Positions 19,865 through 31,756 of a stretch of DNA of 64,000 bases are shown piece after piece. The stretch comes from Mytilus californianus. Its lineage: Eukaryota > Mollusca > Bivalvia > Mytilida > Mytilidae. A program made the position numbers and the translations under genes. The notes under the pieces were generated by a model that made no database searches, was not told where the DNA came from, and worked only from the letters and a program-made list of their open reading frames with translations. The stretch spans positions 113,909,588 through 113,973,587 of the forward strand of contig NW_026262734.1 in the NCBI RefSeq assembly GCF_021869535.1, read 5' to 3'. How positions within the stretch are numbered: the stretch's first letter is position 1; every line of letters starts with the position of its first letter.

Positions 19865-22265
19865 ATTATTATGCGGCTATACAGATTTACATGGTAAAGT
19901 GCAAATATGGTAAGTTTTGGTTGATACGGTCAAATAATTTTGCTATACGAGTCAGCCTGGGGTATCAAAACTACTGAAATTTTGTTACGTATCAATATAT
20001 TGATCAAAAGGAGGACATGCTGGCACTCTAAATTTATGCGGGTAAACTTTTGTAGTGATTGTGTTCCAATATTGCTGTCATTTGTATTATACATTAAATC
20101 CTGACATAAAAATAGTTGCTGATTTACTATGCGGCTATATATATTTACAAAATAAAGTGCAAATATGGTCAGTTTTGGTTGATGCGTTCAAATAATTTTG
20201 TTATAGGAGTCAGCCTGAGGTATCAAAACTACTGAAATTTTGTTGCGAGACAATATTTTGATTAAAAAAAGGACATGCTGGCAATCTAGATTGATACGGA
20301 CAAAATGTTGTATTCACATTATGTTCCAATATTGCTGTCATTTGTATAAAACATTCATTCTTGACATAAAGTTATTACTGAATTAATATGCGGCTATATA
20401 GATTTACATAATAATGTGCAAATATGGTCAGTTTAAGTTGATGCGGTCAAATATTTTTGCTATACAAGTCATCCTGGGGTATCAAAACTACTGACATCTA
20501 GTTACGTATCAATATATCATGTATATTGAACAAAGGGAGGACATGATGGCACTCTAAATGTATGCGGACAAAAATTTGTAGTTGTTGTGTTCCAATTTTG
20601 CTCACATGTGTATTATACATTAAATCCTGACATAAAAAATAGTTGCTGATTTACTATGCAGCTATATAGATTTACAAAATAAAGTGCAAATATGGTCAGT
20701 TTTGGTTGATGCGGTCAAATAAATTTGTTATAGGAGTCATCCTGAGGTATCAAAACTACGGAAATTTTGTTGCGAGACAATATTTTGATTAAAAAGAGGA
20801 CATGCTGGCAATCTAGATTGATACGGACAAAATTTTGTATTCACATTATGTTCCAATATTGCTGTCATTTGTATAAAACATTCATTCTTGACCTAAAATT
20901 ATTACTGAATTAATATGCGGCTATATATTTTTAAATAATAATGTGCAAATATGGTCAGTTTAGGTTGATGCGGTCAAATGTTTTTGCTATATGAGTCATC
21001 CTGAGGTATCAAAACTACTGAAATTAAGTTACGTATCAATATATCATGTATATTGAACAAAGGGAGGACATGCTGGCACTTTAAATTGATGCGGACAAAA
21101 ATGTGTAGTTGTTGTGTTCCAATATTGCTGTCATTTGTATTATACATTAAATCCTGACATAAAAATAGTTGCTGATTTACCATGCGGCTGTATAGATTTA
21201 CAAAATAAAGTGCAAATGTGGTCAGTTTTGGTTGATGCTTTCAAATACTTTTGTTATAGGAGTCAGCCTGAGGTATCAAAACTACTGAAATTTTGTTTGC
21301 GAGACAATATTTTAATTAAAAAGAGGACATGCTGGCAGTCTAGACTGATACGGACAAAATGTTGTATTCACATTATGTTCCAATATTGCTGTCATTTGTA
21401 TTATATAAAACATCTTGATATAAAATATTACTGAATTTTTATGCGGCTATATAGAAATACATGATAAAGTGCAAATAAGGTAAGTTTTGGTTGATACGGT
21501 CAAATAATTTTGCTATACGAGTCAGCTTTGGGTATCAAAACTACTAAAATTTTGTTACATGTCAATATATTGAACAAAATGAGGACATGCTGGCACTCTT
21601 AATTTATGCGGACAAAAAATTTGTGGCTGTTGTGTTCCAATATTGCTGTCATTTGTATTATAAATTAAATCCTGACATACAAATAGTTGCTGATTTACTA
21701 TGTGGCTATATAGATTTACAAAATAAAGTGCAAATATGGTCAGTTTTGGTTGATGCGTTCAAATAATTTTGTTATAAAAGTCGGCCTGAGTTATCAAAAC
21801 TACTGAAATTTTGTTGCGAGACAATATTTTGATTAAAAAGAGGACATGCTGGCAATCTAGATTGATACGGACAAAATTTTGTATTCACATTATGTTCCAA
21901 TATTGCTGTCATTTGTATTATACAATACATCCTGATATAAAATATTACTGAATTATTATGCGGCTATACAGATTTACATGATAAAGTGCAAATATGGTAA
22001 GTTTTGGTTGATACGGTCAAATAATTTTGCTATACCAGTCAGCCTAGGGTATCAAAACTACTAAAATTTTGTTACGTATCAATATATTGATCAAAAGGAG
22101 GACATGCTGGCACTCTAAATTTATGCGGGTAAACTTTTGTAGTGATTGTGTACCAAAATTGATGTCATTTGTATTGTACATTCTATCCCGACATGAAAAT
22201 ATTTCTGATTTACTTTGCGGCTATATAGATTTACATTATAAAAAGTGCAAATATGGTTAATACGA
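19806..22265 (+). repeat. 260-bp tandem array grown from the LINE 3' end
   Basis: GTTCCAATATTGCTGTCATT or a variant starts units at 19806, 20063, 20323, 20589, 20850, 21116, 21377, 21634, 21894 and 22150 (as GTACC). Spacings are 257, 260, 266, 261, 266, 261, 257, 260 and 256 bp. Each unit contains the last codons of the LINE ORF (FQYCxHLYYT) plus its 3' UTR. Three variants occur, marked by AGTGATTGTG, TTCACATTATG and AGTTGTTGTG before the unit start. They recur in order, so the array has a dimer-like higher-order pattern. The unit at 21894 is almost identical to the first. Frames such as 21114-21434 are remnants of the LINE tail. Confidence 0.9.
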
Positions 22266-22417
22266 TTTAAAGAATTTGATATGTATTGGAATATATAATC
22301 AGCTCGTTAGCATTGTAACCATTATCGTTTTTTTAATATATTGAAAGGCAAATCACGGATAAATTTGTATATAAATGAGCAAAGTTTTATGCGTACTTTA
22401 TTTACAAATAGATAAAA

Positions 22418-22545
22418 GAAGATGTGGTATGAGTGTCAATGAGACAACTCTCCATCTAAATAAAAATTTATGAAAGTAAACCATTATTGGTCAAAGTACG
22501 TACGGTCTTCAACACGGAGCTACATGTATTTAATCATGTTTATAT
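22418..22545 (-). repeat. Retroelement 3'-end repeat (GTTGTCTCATTGGC family)
   Basis: Starts GAAGATGTGGTATGAGTG on the plus strand and contains GTACGGTCTTCAACACGGAG. A truncated UTR only. Confidence 0.6.
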
Positions 22546-22648
22546 CACGGAAGTATTAAATTAACTTTATTTTTCTATGTTTATACCAAGAAACAAAAAC
22601 ATTAAAAAATATTAAAAAAAAATCGATGTAGAGCGGTCCTGGTTACAA

Positions 22649-22975
22649 GTTAAGTGTTGAGCAGACCAGGCCTAAAGTTAACTTGAGATCAGGTCTGATT
22701 CGATCGGAGTTGTCAAAATCAAAGTTAACTTGTGCTAACTTATGTCAGAACTGGTTTTGAAGTTCACTTATATCAATAGCGGACCTGTTTCCAAGTTAAC
22801 TTTTTCGGCAGACATGCAAACAGTTCTAGGACCAAGTCGGCTTTTCAAGTTAACTAGATTGTGGTCCTAGGACTGGTCAGAGCAGTCCTAAATCCTGTCA
22901 CAGGTTAACTTTGACCAGTCCAAATGACTGGTTATCAAGTTAACTTGCTGTACAGGTTAGGACTGCACCCATCTG
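22649..22975. repeat. Cluster of GTTAAC palindromes
   Basis: Six GTTAAC sites occur at 22677, 22724, 22795, 22849, 22904 and 22939, mostly within AAGTTAACT, with near-misses at 22649 and 22735. Between them are alternating GGTCC/AGGACTG and ACCAGTCC motifs. Spacing (47, 71, 54, 55, 35 bp) is irregular, so this is not a simple tandem repeat. Local G+C is higher than in the flanks. Confidence 0.6.
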
Positions 22976-22977
22976 TA

Positions 22978-23360
22978 CTAGCAGTTACTGACATGCCAGC
23001 TCCAGACCTCAGTTAAACTGCTTGCAATATAATGTCTTCATCATATGAAAATCAAGTACAATCCCTCCCGTAAGGGGTTAAGTATCATACCATCATCAAA
23101 TATATGAGAAGAACATAACCCGTATCATGCCAACAACTGGTTTTAGAATAAATAATTATTTCCGATGCAAAGACCCTATGAGTGAATCAATATTAATACC
23201 AAAATATGCAATCTTTAATGACTTGACAACAGTATCGTAACTATATCCCTTCCGAATAAGTCTGTTTAAAGGTTTGGTTAGCTTTTGAGGTGAATGTCGA
23301 CATTTTTATGCTTTGTAAAAAATATAACTATAAAAGATTGGATGTGAAATACCTGTTATT
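22978..23360 (-). mobile_element. PLE family 1 fragment (RT C-terminus and part of 3' UTR)
   Basis: On the minus strand, codons ending GSLHRK then TAA at 23156-23158, preceded by the family-1 C-terminal region (LxKxLNRLIRKGYSY-like; YFGIN) up to about 23357. The 3' UTR runs to 22978, with the conserved CAGCTCCAGACCTCAGTTAA block. Both ends are truncated. Confidence 0.75.
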
Positions 23361-23370
23361 TTATTTATTT

Positions 23371-25260
23371 ATTATACCTGACCTAAATGATCTCATCCTT
23401 AACTTGCCTTAACCAAATGAAAACTTGTGTTTACATTATTTGAAATTAACCTGTAAACAGAAAAAAATCTGCTGCAAAAACATTATAGTGAAGGTAAGTT
23501 GAAAAATTATAGTCCTGAAGAGTTAAACATACAAATAATCAAAAAATGGTTGAAAATAAAGATATTTCTAGTATACAAGTGACGCGTTTAGAGTAAAGTT
23601 ATATTGATTTGAATTAAATGATGTTACAAACAAACATTTCAAAAAGAAAAAAAAAAGAGACGATGGGGAAATGTATTACTAACCAATTTTATATTTGAAA
23701 TGAGAAATACATAAAACAAATAGTAATTGATGTAAAATTACGATTAAGAAAGAGCCTTATCAGATATAAAATGTATATATTAGTTACCAGTAGTTCATCA
23801 GGTGAATTTAGTCCGAGGTAGTAATACAAAGAAACTGTCAAGATGAAAAATAATAAATTAATTGGCATATGGTTTTTCATCACACTAACACATGTTATGT
23901 TCTCGAATGAATTGAAATATTTTCACTCATTTACATTTATGACTCAACTTTTGGTAAATAGAACACATTACAATATATCTATATGATGTAAGGCTTATAG
24001 TTTGGTACGCCATACGAGGGTTCCGTCTATATAATATTCATTAGTGGCGCCAAATCAAGACCGAAGTTGATGAGCACTGCCGAAAAACCACCAATTTTCA
24101 AAAGTTTTGCCTGTATGGCTATGGTTATCAAAAAAGATGAAGAAAAAGCGATATATGATTTCAGGTTCAGATGAACTGACTGAAGAGACGTTTCCAAACG
24201 GTCTTGTATAGCTATATAAAATACAAGATAGCAGGAGTTAAAGTCTAGAATATATCAGTATATAGGTGTACAAATACATGTTGAAAAAAGAGTAACCTTT
24301 TGATACTCCAATTTGTACTGTTTGCCAAAGAGGAAGAAACATCAAAAGTATTATACACAGTATATAAACGAACGACTTCATAAAAATAATTTGACAATCA
24401 TAGCATACAATACGCAAATTAATCCTGAAATTTAGAGACTAATTTTTACTCAGGGTTAAGGGTGGTTTGAGTACTCTTATCACGAAGCTAAGTTTGAATT
24501 GCAAACAATCTTCAAACTATAACTTTATACAATCGACCTTTGAGTAGTAATGACATTTGAGAGTAAACGTTTGTAATATTTAACACAAGCGTAAAATGTG
24601 AATGACCGTCAATTGTGGTTCATCGAAAAAAAAATTACAATAGCGGATTATAAAATTTGATAGAATCATTTGGTAATAGTTTTCATGATTGTTTAGTTAG
24701 CTACCTACGTGTAATGCTAAAACGGATTATCTCGTTGGTGGTATTTAGGCTTGATTTATGTTATGAGAAATAAAGTGATGCCTAACATATACGTTATCCA
24801 CTGGTTGTCGTGTATTCTTTTATATATAACAGCTATGGTGTATCAATTCCTGAGATAAATTGTCACCCTTTTTATTTTGGTGTTGTCCGTGTTGTTTTCT
24901 ATTCTTAAGTGTTTTTGTGTAGTGTTGAGGAACCTTTTTCGTCGGGAGGGTGACTTTTTACTTATTTAGTGGGAGAAGGTTGTTTTTTTTTTCATTTCAT
25001 CTTCTGATATAGTGTTTTCAGTTTTTCTTCCACCCAATTTGACATAATTCTAAGTGATACTGTTTGCAGAAGATACGTCCGAGTTTATACATCGAAGTCA
25101 GCAGACTTTTAAGAAAACTTTACATGAATTAGATTGGTATGCATCATGCTTTGAATACCGCCTCGGTATTGGAAACAAATCTGAATATGGAAACCGTTAA
25201 TGACAGTAGCTGTGCAAAATATTGTTAGTTTTACCGGTTAACGATCTGATTGAGAATGGG
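23371..25260. other. Segmentally duplicated intron-like block
   Basis: 23371-23950 matches 25320-25840 and 51360-51510 plus 52668-53130. 23995-24440 matches 59608-59975, and 24450-25150 matches 62120-62820. The breakpoint between the last two pairs is where the element 59983-62115 is absent here, so this is its empty site. No exon was found in the block. Confidence 0.7.
25060..25155 (+). pseudogene. LINE RT remnant
   Basis: The frame reads VILFAEDTSEF, then SQQTFKKTLHELDWYASC: the RT catalytic FADD (here FAED at 25073-25084) and the following helix. A duplicate lies at 62735-62816, so the insertion predates the duplication. It is followed by ATACCGCCTCGGT, which equals the first bases of the SINE at 62827. 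Confidence 0.65.
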
Positions 25261-25264
25261 TAAA

Positions 25265-25844
25265 AAAGAAACCATTCAGTAATAGATAAAAAGATAAAAA
25301 AAAATATTCAAACTTATTCTAAATCACCTCTTCATAAACTTTTATTTTACCTGTCCTAAATCACCTCATCAGTAACTTGCCTAAATCAAATAAAAAAATT
25401 ATGTTAAAGACTATTAATGAACTTTTGTTCACATTATTTGAAATTAACCCGTAAACAAACTTAAACAAAAATCTGTTGCAAAACAACTGAAGTGAAGGTA
25501 AGTTGAAAATGATAGCCCTGAAGAGCAAAACATACAAATAATCAAATATTGATGGAAAGTAAAGATATTTCTAGTATACAAAAACGTGTTCAGAGTCAAG
25601 TTATGTTGGTTTGAATTAAACGATGTTACAAGCAACAATTCCCAAAGAAAGAAAAAAAAAAAAGATAATGGGAAAACATATTGCTAACCAATTTTATATT
25701 TGACATGAGGAATGTATAAAACAAATTATAAAGGATTTTTGTAAAGTTGCTATTAAGAAAGAGCCTTATCAGATTTAAAATTTAAGATATTAATTTCCAG
25801 TAGTTCAACAGGTGAGTTTATGTCTAGGTACAACAACCCGACCA
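25265..25844. other. Duplicated intron-like block
   Basis: Shares long tracts with 23371-23950 and with the two halves 51300-51510 and 52668-53040, for example GTTGCAAAACAACT and GAGCCTTATCAGAT. No exon is recognised. Confidence 0.65.
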
Positions 25845-25947
25845 AAGAGCAGAAAAATGCCCAAGGCCACCAATGGGTCTTCCACACAGTGAGAAAATCC
25901 CGTACCCGAGGGCGGGCTTCAGCTGGCCCCTAAACAAAAATGTGTAC
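25845..25947 (-). mobile_element. PLE family 1 3' UTR, left half of a split copy
   Basis: Contains the UTR blocks CCGACCAAAGAGCAGAAA, CCAATGGGTCTTC and CAGCTGGCCCCTAAAC and stops at GTAC. The collinear remainder resumes at 44705 with GTTCATAGAAAATGG. The uninterrupted paralogue is 53131-53528. Confidence 0.8.
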
Positions 25948-25949
25948 TA

Positions 25950-26175
25950 CACAGGAAAAGGTGCCACGCATGTTTTACGCATGGAAAAAAAAACGTGTAT
26001 AAAACGTATGTTTTATTCAACATGCGTATAACAGGCGTGAAATAACATATCTTAAATATGCGTTACAAAAACGCATGAAATATATCACATGCGCAAAACA
26101 TGTGTTTGTACACACGCATGTGAAATACATGTTTTACGTACGTTTTACACGAATTTCACACATGATGTCCATGTA
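25950..26175 (+). repeat. Left terminus and CATGCG-rich subterminal array
   Basis: After the 30-bp terminus come repeated ACGCATG, CATGCG and TTTTACG words in both orientations, over about 220 bp. Confidence 0.75.
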
Positions 26176-26179
26176 TAAC

Positions 26180-28195
26180 TGAATTCTGTTATTTGGCTTT
26201 ATGTTTTTTTATTTTTTAAGGGGAAAGTAACAATTAAAAAAAAAAAAAAACTGCAGTGTGAACAAAAGACACATTTCAATATATTCCTTATTCTTCTATA
26301 CACATTTGTTAATGTAAAAAGAAATAAATTATTTTTTCATGTTTCTGAAATTATTAGTGATAATATTTTTTTTATTGATTAATATAAAATGCATAGGGAA
26401 AAACATTTTTTTAAACTTCTGTTCACATACTGTATTCATACAGACACATGCTTGGGTAAAATGTTTTTGCCCTCTACATTTTGTAAATTTTAACCCAATT
26501 TTCACTAGCATCTTTTATAATAGACAGAACTGCTGAAAGTTAACTAGCAGTTCAAACTATGTATTGTAATATTATGGCTCCTAAAGTAAACACTTTGCAA
26601 TTATCATCATTCAAGGCAACATGACAAATATATCAGAACTTGTAGATTTACTTGATTATGACAATAATTTTTCTAAAAGGTAGATAGTGGTAAAATTGAT
26701 TTTCTGTACAATAATATATAATTCTAGCAAAAGGTTACATCTTTTATCCCACTGCCTAGAGTCTTGACTGCTTCAATAATGACTTATAGTTTGGTAGATA
26801 TATAAAAATTACAAAAACATGGTCTTGCCTAAAATATTTAATGTTTTCATTTTAAAGCATTTTGTTAAACTCAGCTTGAATAGACAAAATTCACACATTG
26901 TAAAATTAAAACTCTATAAAGTATGTTAGTGAATTTTTCTGTATTTACTGACTAATTTCTAAATACACATTTTGATATTTGATATGCTGTTATTTATGGT
27001 CTTTTCCTTTACTTCTCATCATTAAGTTCTCTAATAGAATCATGAGATGTGTACCGTATAATCTGTAACGAGTTTGATTAATCCTATATCCTGATGCAAT
27101 TTATCTTCTAAGTTCTATTCATTACAGTCCTGAAGCTACAAATGACTAGAACTGCTACCTGGCACAATTACTTTTTCTTTTTTAATTTTCCCAAGACGTT
27201 TCACTGTGACATTTTTTTCTTTAAACATTAAAATAGTGTTAAAGTTAAAAAACTAATAGTAATTTAGAAAAAAAATTGTGATGCTTAAATCAAGATGTTG
27301 AATTTCACCAGTATTGACATGTACTAAAGGAATTAAATTTACGCAAATATCATAAATATTCTTATGAAGAAATATAGAAAAATGCAAAATCAACAAGTCA
27401 TTGCAAGAAAAAAAAAAGAATATACTTCAAATGTTCCCGGCATTTATGCAGATATGTAATCTTATATATAATCAAATATATAAAAGGCAATAACTCCAAT
27501 ATATTTATGGAGGGTTCTTTTTAACTTTTTCATAAATGTCCTACAAGAAATTGCTAACAAATATAATTTTCCATAGCATCTTAACTCCTGCAAAAATAGC
27601 TAATCAGCAATAATTATTGAACTCATCCATGACCTTGGCTTGCCAATATAAACCTTTGAATTTGTTACAAATTTAATAAAAAATCAAATGGACAGTAGGT
27701 TTGAGAGTGCTTACAATGCAAATTTCATTACAAATTCCATTTCAAAGGGAGACAATTCCTGTAAAACTAGTTGAAAAGCACTGATTTTTTTTAAACTAGA
27801 CTAGGTCCGACACCTTCCTAACTGATATAAACATTTGATTTGCAGTTTTTAATAGAATTTCCAAGACATAATTTCTTTAAAATAATTGATCAGAGCTGAT
27901 TTTTTAACTGGTCCAAGACATCACTGATATCAATGTCCTGACAATCCTACAAGAAACATAGGCTTGAGAGAGCTCACAATGCTATTTTTCATACGATTTA
28001 TATTTTCAAGATGCATCACTTTTAACAAAAATAATTATCAGTAGTATTTTTCAATCTCGCCAAAACATTGTACGGTTAAGAGCACGTACAAGCATGACAA
28101 AACTGGATTGATGGACACCTGTTATATTTACTTTATCTCTGCAGTGTGTTGTTTTGTCGGACAATACAAAAAAGATATGTCTGTCCGCATACAAT
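26180..28195. other. No gene recognised
   Basis: AT-rich DNA. The opposed frames at 26329-26536 overlap each other antisense and show no domain. A weak repeat with FACAATG/AATTTCAT-like wording at 27500-28000 could not be resolved. Confidence 0.45.
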
Positions 28196-28199
28196 TAAG

Positions 28200-28535
28200 A
28201 AAAAGACAATCTGATGGACAGCAACATTGTTTATTAATTCAAAGTCGCTGGACCATGTCATGATCTTGTGGGCAGGGCCTTAATGGTTGACAAACTGAGA
28301 TGTACTGATCGTAATGCAACTTTAGACTTAATATCATTGATCTGTTACAAGTAGTTCTTATCAAACTGACTTAAGCAGAAAACTTAACATTGAAAATTGC
28401 TAATTAATTCAAGGTCACTGGACCATGACCTAGGGACAGGGCCTCAAAAAAGTTGTCAAACAGATATGTACTGATAGTAATGCAACTTCATACAAAACAT
28501 CATTGATCTATCACTAGTAGATCCTATCAAACTAA
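28200..28535 (+). repeat. Tandem dimer, about 170-bp unit
   Basis: AATTCAAAGTCGCTGGACCATG at 28236 recurs as AATTCAAGGTCACTGGACC at 28406, and GATGTACTGAT and CATTGATCT blocks repeat with the same offset. Confidence 0.7.
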
Positions 28536-29159
28536 CTCGTTTTTTCTCCAGTATTTATAATTCCTTTTCTTTTCTTTGTCTATGATTTTCTTAACAGTGT
28601 CTTCTGTCCCAACACTTTTTGGTTATTGCATGTATTAACTTGCTTAGATACTTGAAAAAATATATCAGTTTATTCATTAATTTAACACAATTTGAATTAT
28701 GAATTTCTCTTATAATTACATGTATACATATGTTATTAATTTAAACAATTTTAGTATGGGGAAACATGATTTATTGATAATGTTTCAGTATTTATTAGCT
28801 TTAAACAAGCTTTCAGTAACTGAGAGTACTTTTAGGTCTGTACTTTGGATTGTTTGTCTTTATGTATTGTTAGTTTTTCTTTTTTTTTTAGCTTTGTGCC
28901 AATCTGATGAATTAAGCAATTGCTAACTGATTTCAACACAATTTCAACTGTCCCAACATTCTATGTGTGCCTGTTCCAAGTCAGGATGTAATTCAGCTGT
29001 TGTTGTTTGTTGATATCTGCCATATTTGATTAATTTCAATTGTTTGTCATCTAAAAATCTGACTATTTGGGGTTTTCTATAACTCATTTTCATTTTGTCA
29101 TGTCAATGCCTTTTATAGCTGCTAGAATGAGTTTTGTTCATTGTTGAAGGTATTTAGGT

Positions 29160-29250
29160 GATCTATAGCTACTTAAATCCAGGTCATATGGACATTGGTG
29201 GATAGTTCTCTCATAGGCATTCATACCACATCTCCTTATTTTCTATATCA
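29160..29250 (+). repeat. Retroelement 3'-end repeat (GTTGTCTCATTGGC family)
   Basis: Short copy of the 3' end: GATAGTTCTCTCATAGGC, then CATACCACATCTCC. Confidence 0.5.
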
Positions 29251-29601
29251 TTATTCAATATTGTATTATTTTTAACACATTATGAATATACCTCTAACAT
29301 AGGTTAGTTATTAAAGCTAATCTAATAAAAAAAAAATAAAAAAATAACATATTGAAAAAATCTTTACAGAACAATAAAAGGCTGCTTTTAGAATTTACAA
29401 ATATGTACATATGAAATTACGAAGACATTTTATTCTATTCAATACTTTTTTTATGGTTTTATTTAGTTTTATAGACTGAAAGTACTGTATTTTTCTAGTT
29501 TTACTTGACTTTTGGGGTAATCAGTGACGGCGTTAGGCGGTGTTTGGTGGTGTTATGAGGTGAAAAGAGATGTATTTAAGAGATAGATCCAGAGTAGTAT
29601 A

Positions 29602-29655
29602 CTATTTATTTATTTATTTATTTATTTATTCATTTATTTATTCATTTATTTATCC
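29602..29655. repeat. (TTTA)n microsatellite
   Basis: About 13 TTTA/TTCA units. Confidence 0.95.
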
Positions 29656-29825
29656 TACTCAGAAAATAAAAATTAAAAGGGGGAGGCCCAAAGGGCTTAG
29701 GATATTTTACTAGTAACTTAAATGAATTCATTCCTGAAGGAAACGTTTGAACACCTTCCTTGTCTGCCTGTAGTGTGCATTCAAACACAAAATTGTATAT
29801 CACGTTCTTGTTTAACACTGTGTCC

Positions 29826-30552
29826 GAATTCTAGTCATTTGGCACCTGGTCATTTCAGCACCTTTGATAGTCAATTTGGCACCTTGTAAAATCGGGACCT
29901 GGTTAATTCGGCACCGGAGGTAGTTATGTCCACACCCAAAATTAACATTATGTTTTGCAAGTAAACTGTTGAAGACCCCATTTTTTTTCCATCATTTTTT
30001 TTTAAATATTTTCACTCGAGGTGTCAACGTATATTCATGTTGCGCCTAACAGATTAAGTTCAAATGGAAATTTTTTTATAAACTATCTAATCTGATATGA
30101 TTTTTTTTTTGAAATAATCTAACTTATCTTTAAACCCCCTTTGTAAAGGGAACCATATTGTGATATGTAGAACAGTTGCTCTCTTTATATACAGTTCTGT
30201 TACTCCTTCCACCTCTATTCATGACAACTGCAAATTACTAGTAAACATGGGCTACAAGATTGGTGCCAATCTTATTCATTGTTTTCAAGTAGACAGGTAA
30301 GATCAGGTAAGGCAGAAAAATAACAATTTAAATTTCAATGATTAAATTAGTTTTTTTTAACTTTTCATCCTAATTTGTATATAGAAACAAAATAAACGAA
30401 AAACTATTTTCAAATCAAAAGGAAAGAAAACGGTAAAAATAATATTAGGTGCCAGTTGAATAACCAAATGCCGAAATGACTTTAAATAGGTGCAGATTTG
30501 ACCAGGTGCCGATTTGACTTTTTCTATAGGTGCCGAATTGACCTGTGCCCGT
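29826..30552. mobile_element. Foldback element with arms of repeated TCAATTCGGCACC words
   Basis: The left arm (29826-29927) carries five copies of a word close to GTCAATTCGGCACC, for example GTCATTTGGCACC, GTCAATTTGGCACC and GTTAATTCGGCACC. The right arm (about 30445-30547) carries the same number in inverse orientation, for example GGTGCCGATTTGAC and GGTGCCGAATTGACC. About 515 bp of AT-rich DNA lies between. There is no transposase. The 80-codon minus-strand frame at 30357-30599 is an artefact of the right arm. Confidence 0.7.
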
Positions 30553-30554
30553 GT

Positions 30555-31756
30555 ATTTTGTGTCCAGTAACATTGCTGATAATTTTTGAGTATTTTCATG
30601 TTACATGATTCACCGTATTAATATACTTACAGTGTGTGAGTCTTTGCAAAATTGTACATTCGTTGTGTTTCATATTGGCAGGTATCACATTTAGAAGTTC
30701 TCTGTCACAAGTGTACAAAAATAACCGCGGGAAATATCGTAACACTGTTAACTCAAAGAAATTACGGAATCCACATTCATAGATATTTTTTTTTTTAAAT
30801 CCAATCGGTTACATAAACTGATTAATTATATATACTTGTTTTGTAAACTTAAAATTAAAGCATGGATTTTAATCATTCATCCGGTCTAAATGATAATTTT
30901 AATGATTCGCCTTTCTTATAATTATCCCGTACGATTCACACGGAAACGAGCGTTCCAGACGACAGTTTAAGACGACACTGATATTGACACCATGAAGCAA
31001 AACGCAAATGGAAGAAATCAAACTTACAGATGCAACTAGGATATCGTCAATCTAGGACTAAAGACAAGATGGGTAAGAGTTAAATTTTGTATATTTTATT
31101 TGATCAACATTTCATAAAGGATTATTTCCAGCATTACAAATAACATTCCAAACAAGGACTGAAGCGCAGTGTAGGAGTGACATGCACATTAATTTATCCA
31201 GTTTGGGTAAGTTATAACGACATGCACGGACGTAAGATCATTTATTATAGTATGAGCCAGATGGCCATTTAACTATAGTATTGAGGGCAAGAGGATTGTG
31301 CAAACAAATGACTTGGCATAATATGACTATCCTGGACTGGTTACTGCCAAACTGGTAAGAACACATTCATGGGCTCAGGAGTCTTATTTTAGAACGTCAT
31401 ATGCAGCGGCGGATTTAATAGGGGGTGCAGGGGGCACTGGACCTCACTTAGTTATGGAGCTAAATACATGATAAATGCATACAAAGGTTGGCTTACCAGG
31501 CCCCCTTTTAGATCCTGTATCTGCACTTGATATGCTCTATACCCAATGCAAACACTATTTTATCCTAGAAATTTCATTAGGTATCTGTTCTAAAAGAATA
31601 TTTTAGAACCCTTTGGCATTTGGTAAGAAGTGAGAAAAAAATATCCTGCCAAAAGGCATGGTTTTATGAAGGTTGGTTTCCCCTAACAAACTTTTTATTT
31701 TATGTTTTTGTTGTTTTGAAAAAATCAGTTTTGCTCTACAGAGAATGTTGTTTTTA
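30555..31756. other. Mostly unannotated; possible non-repeat exon near 31.0 kb
   Basis: At about 30990-31072 a short open stretch ends in ACAAGATGG|GTAAGAG, a strong splice-donor match, preceded by locally higher G+C. No start-to-stop frame, homologue or partner exon could be identified, so it is not called as a gene. The rest is AT-rich. Confidence 0.3.

Noticed and set aside
19806..22265. CRISPR-like regular array
   Set aside because: Repeats are 260 bp without constant short repeats or unique spacers, in a eukaryotic LINE context.
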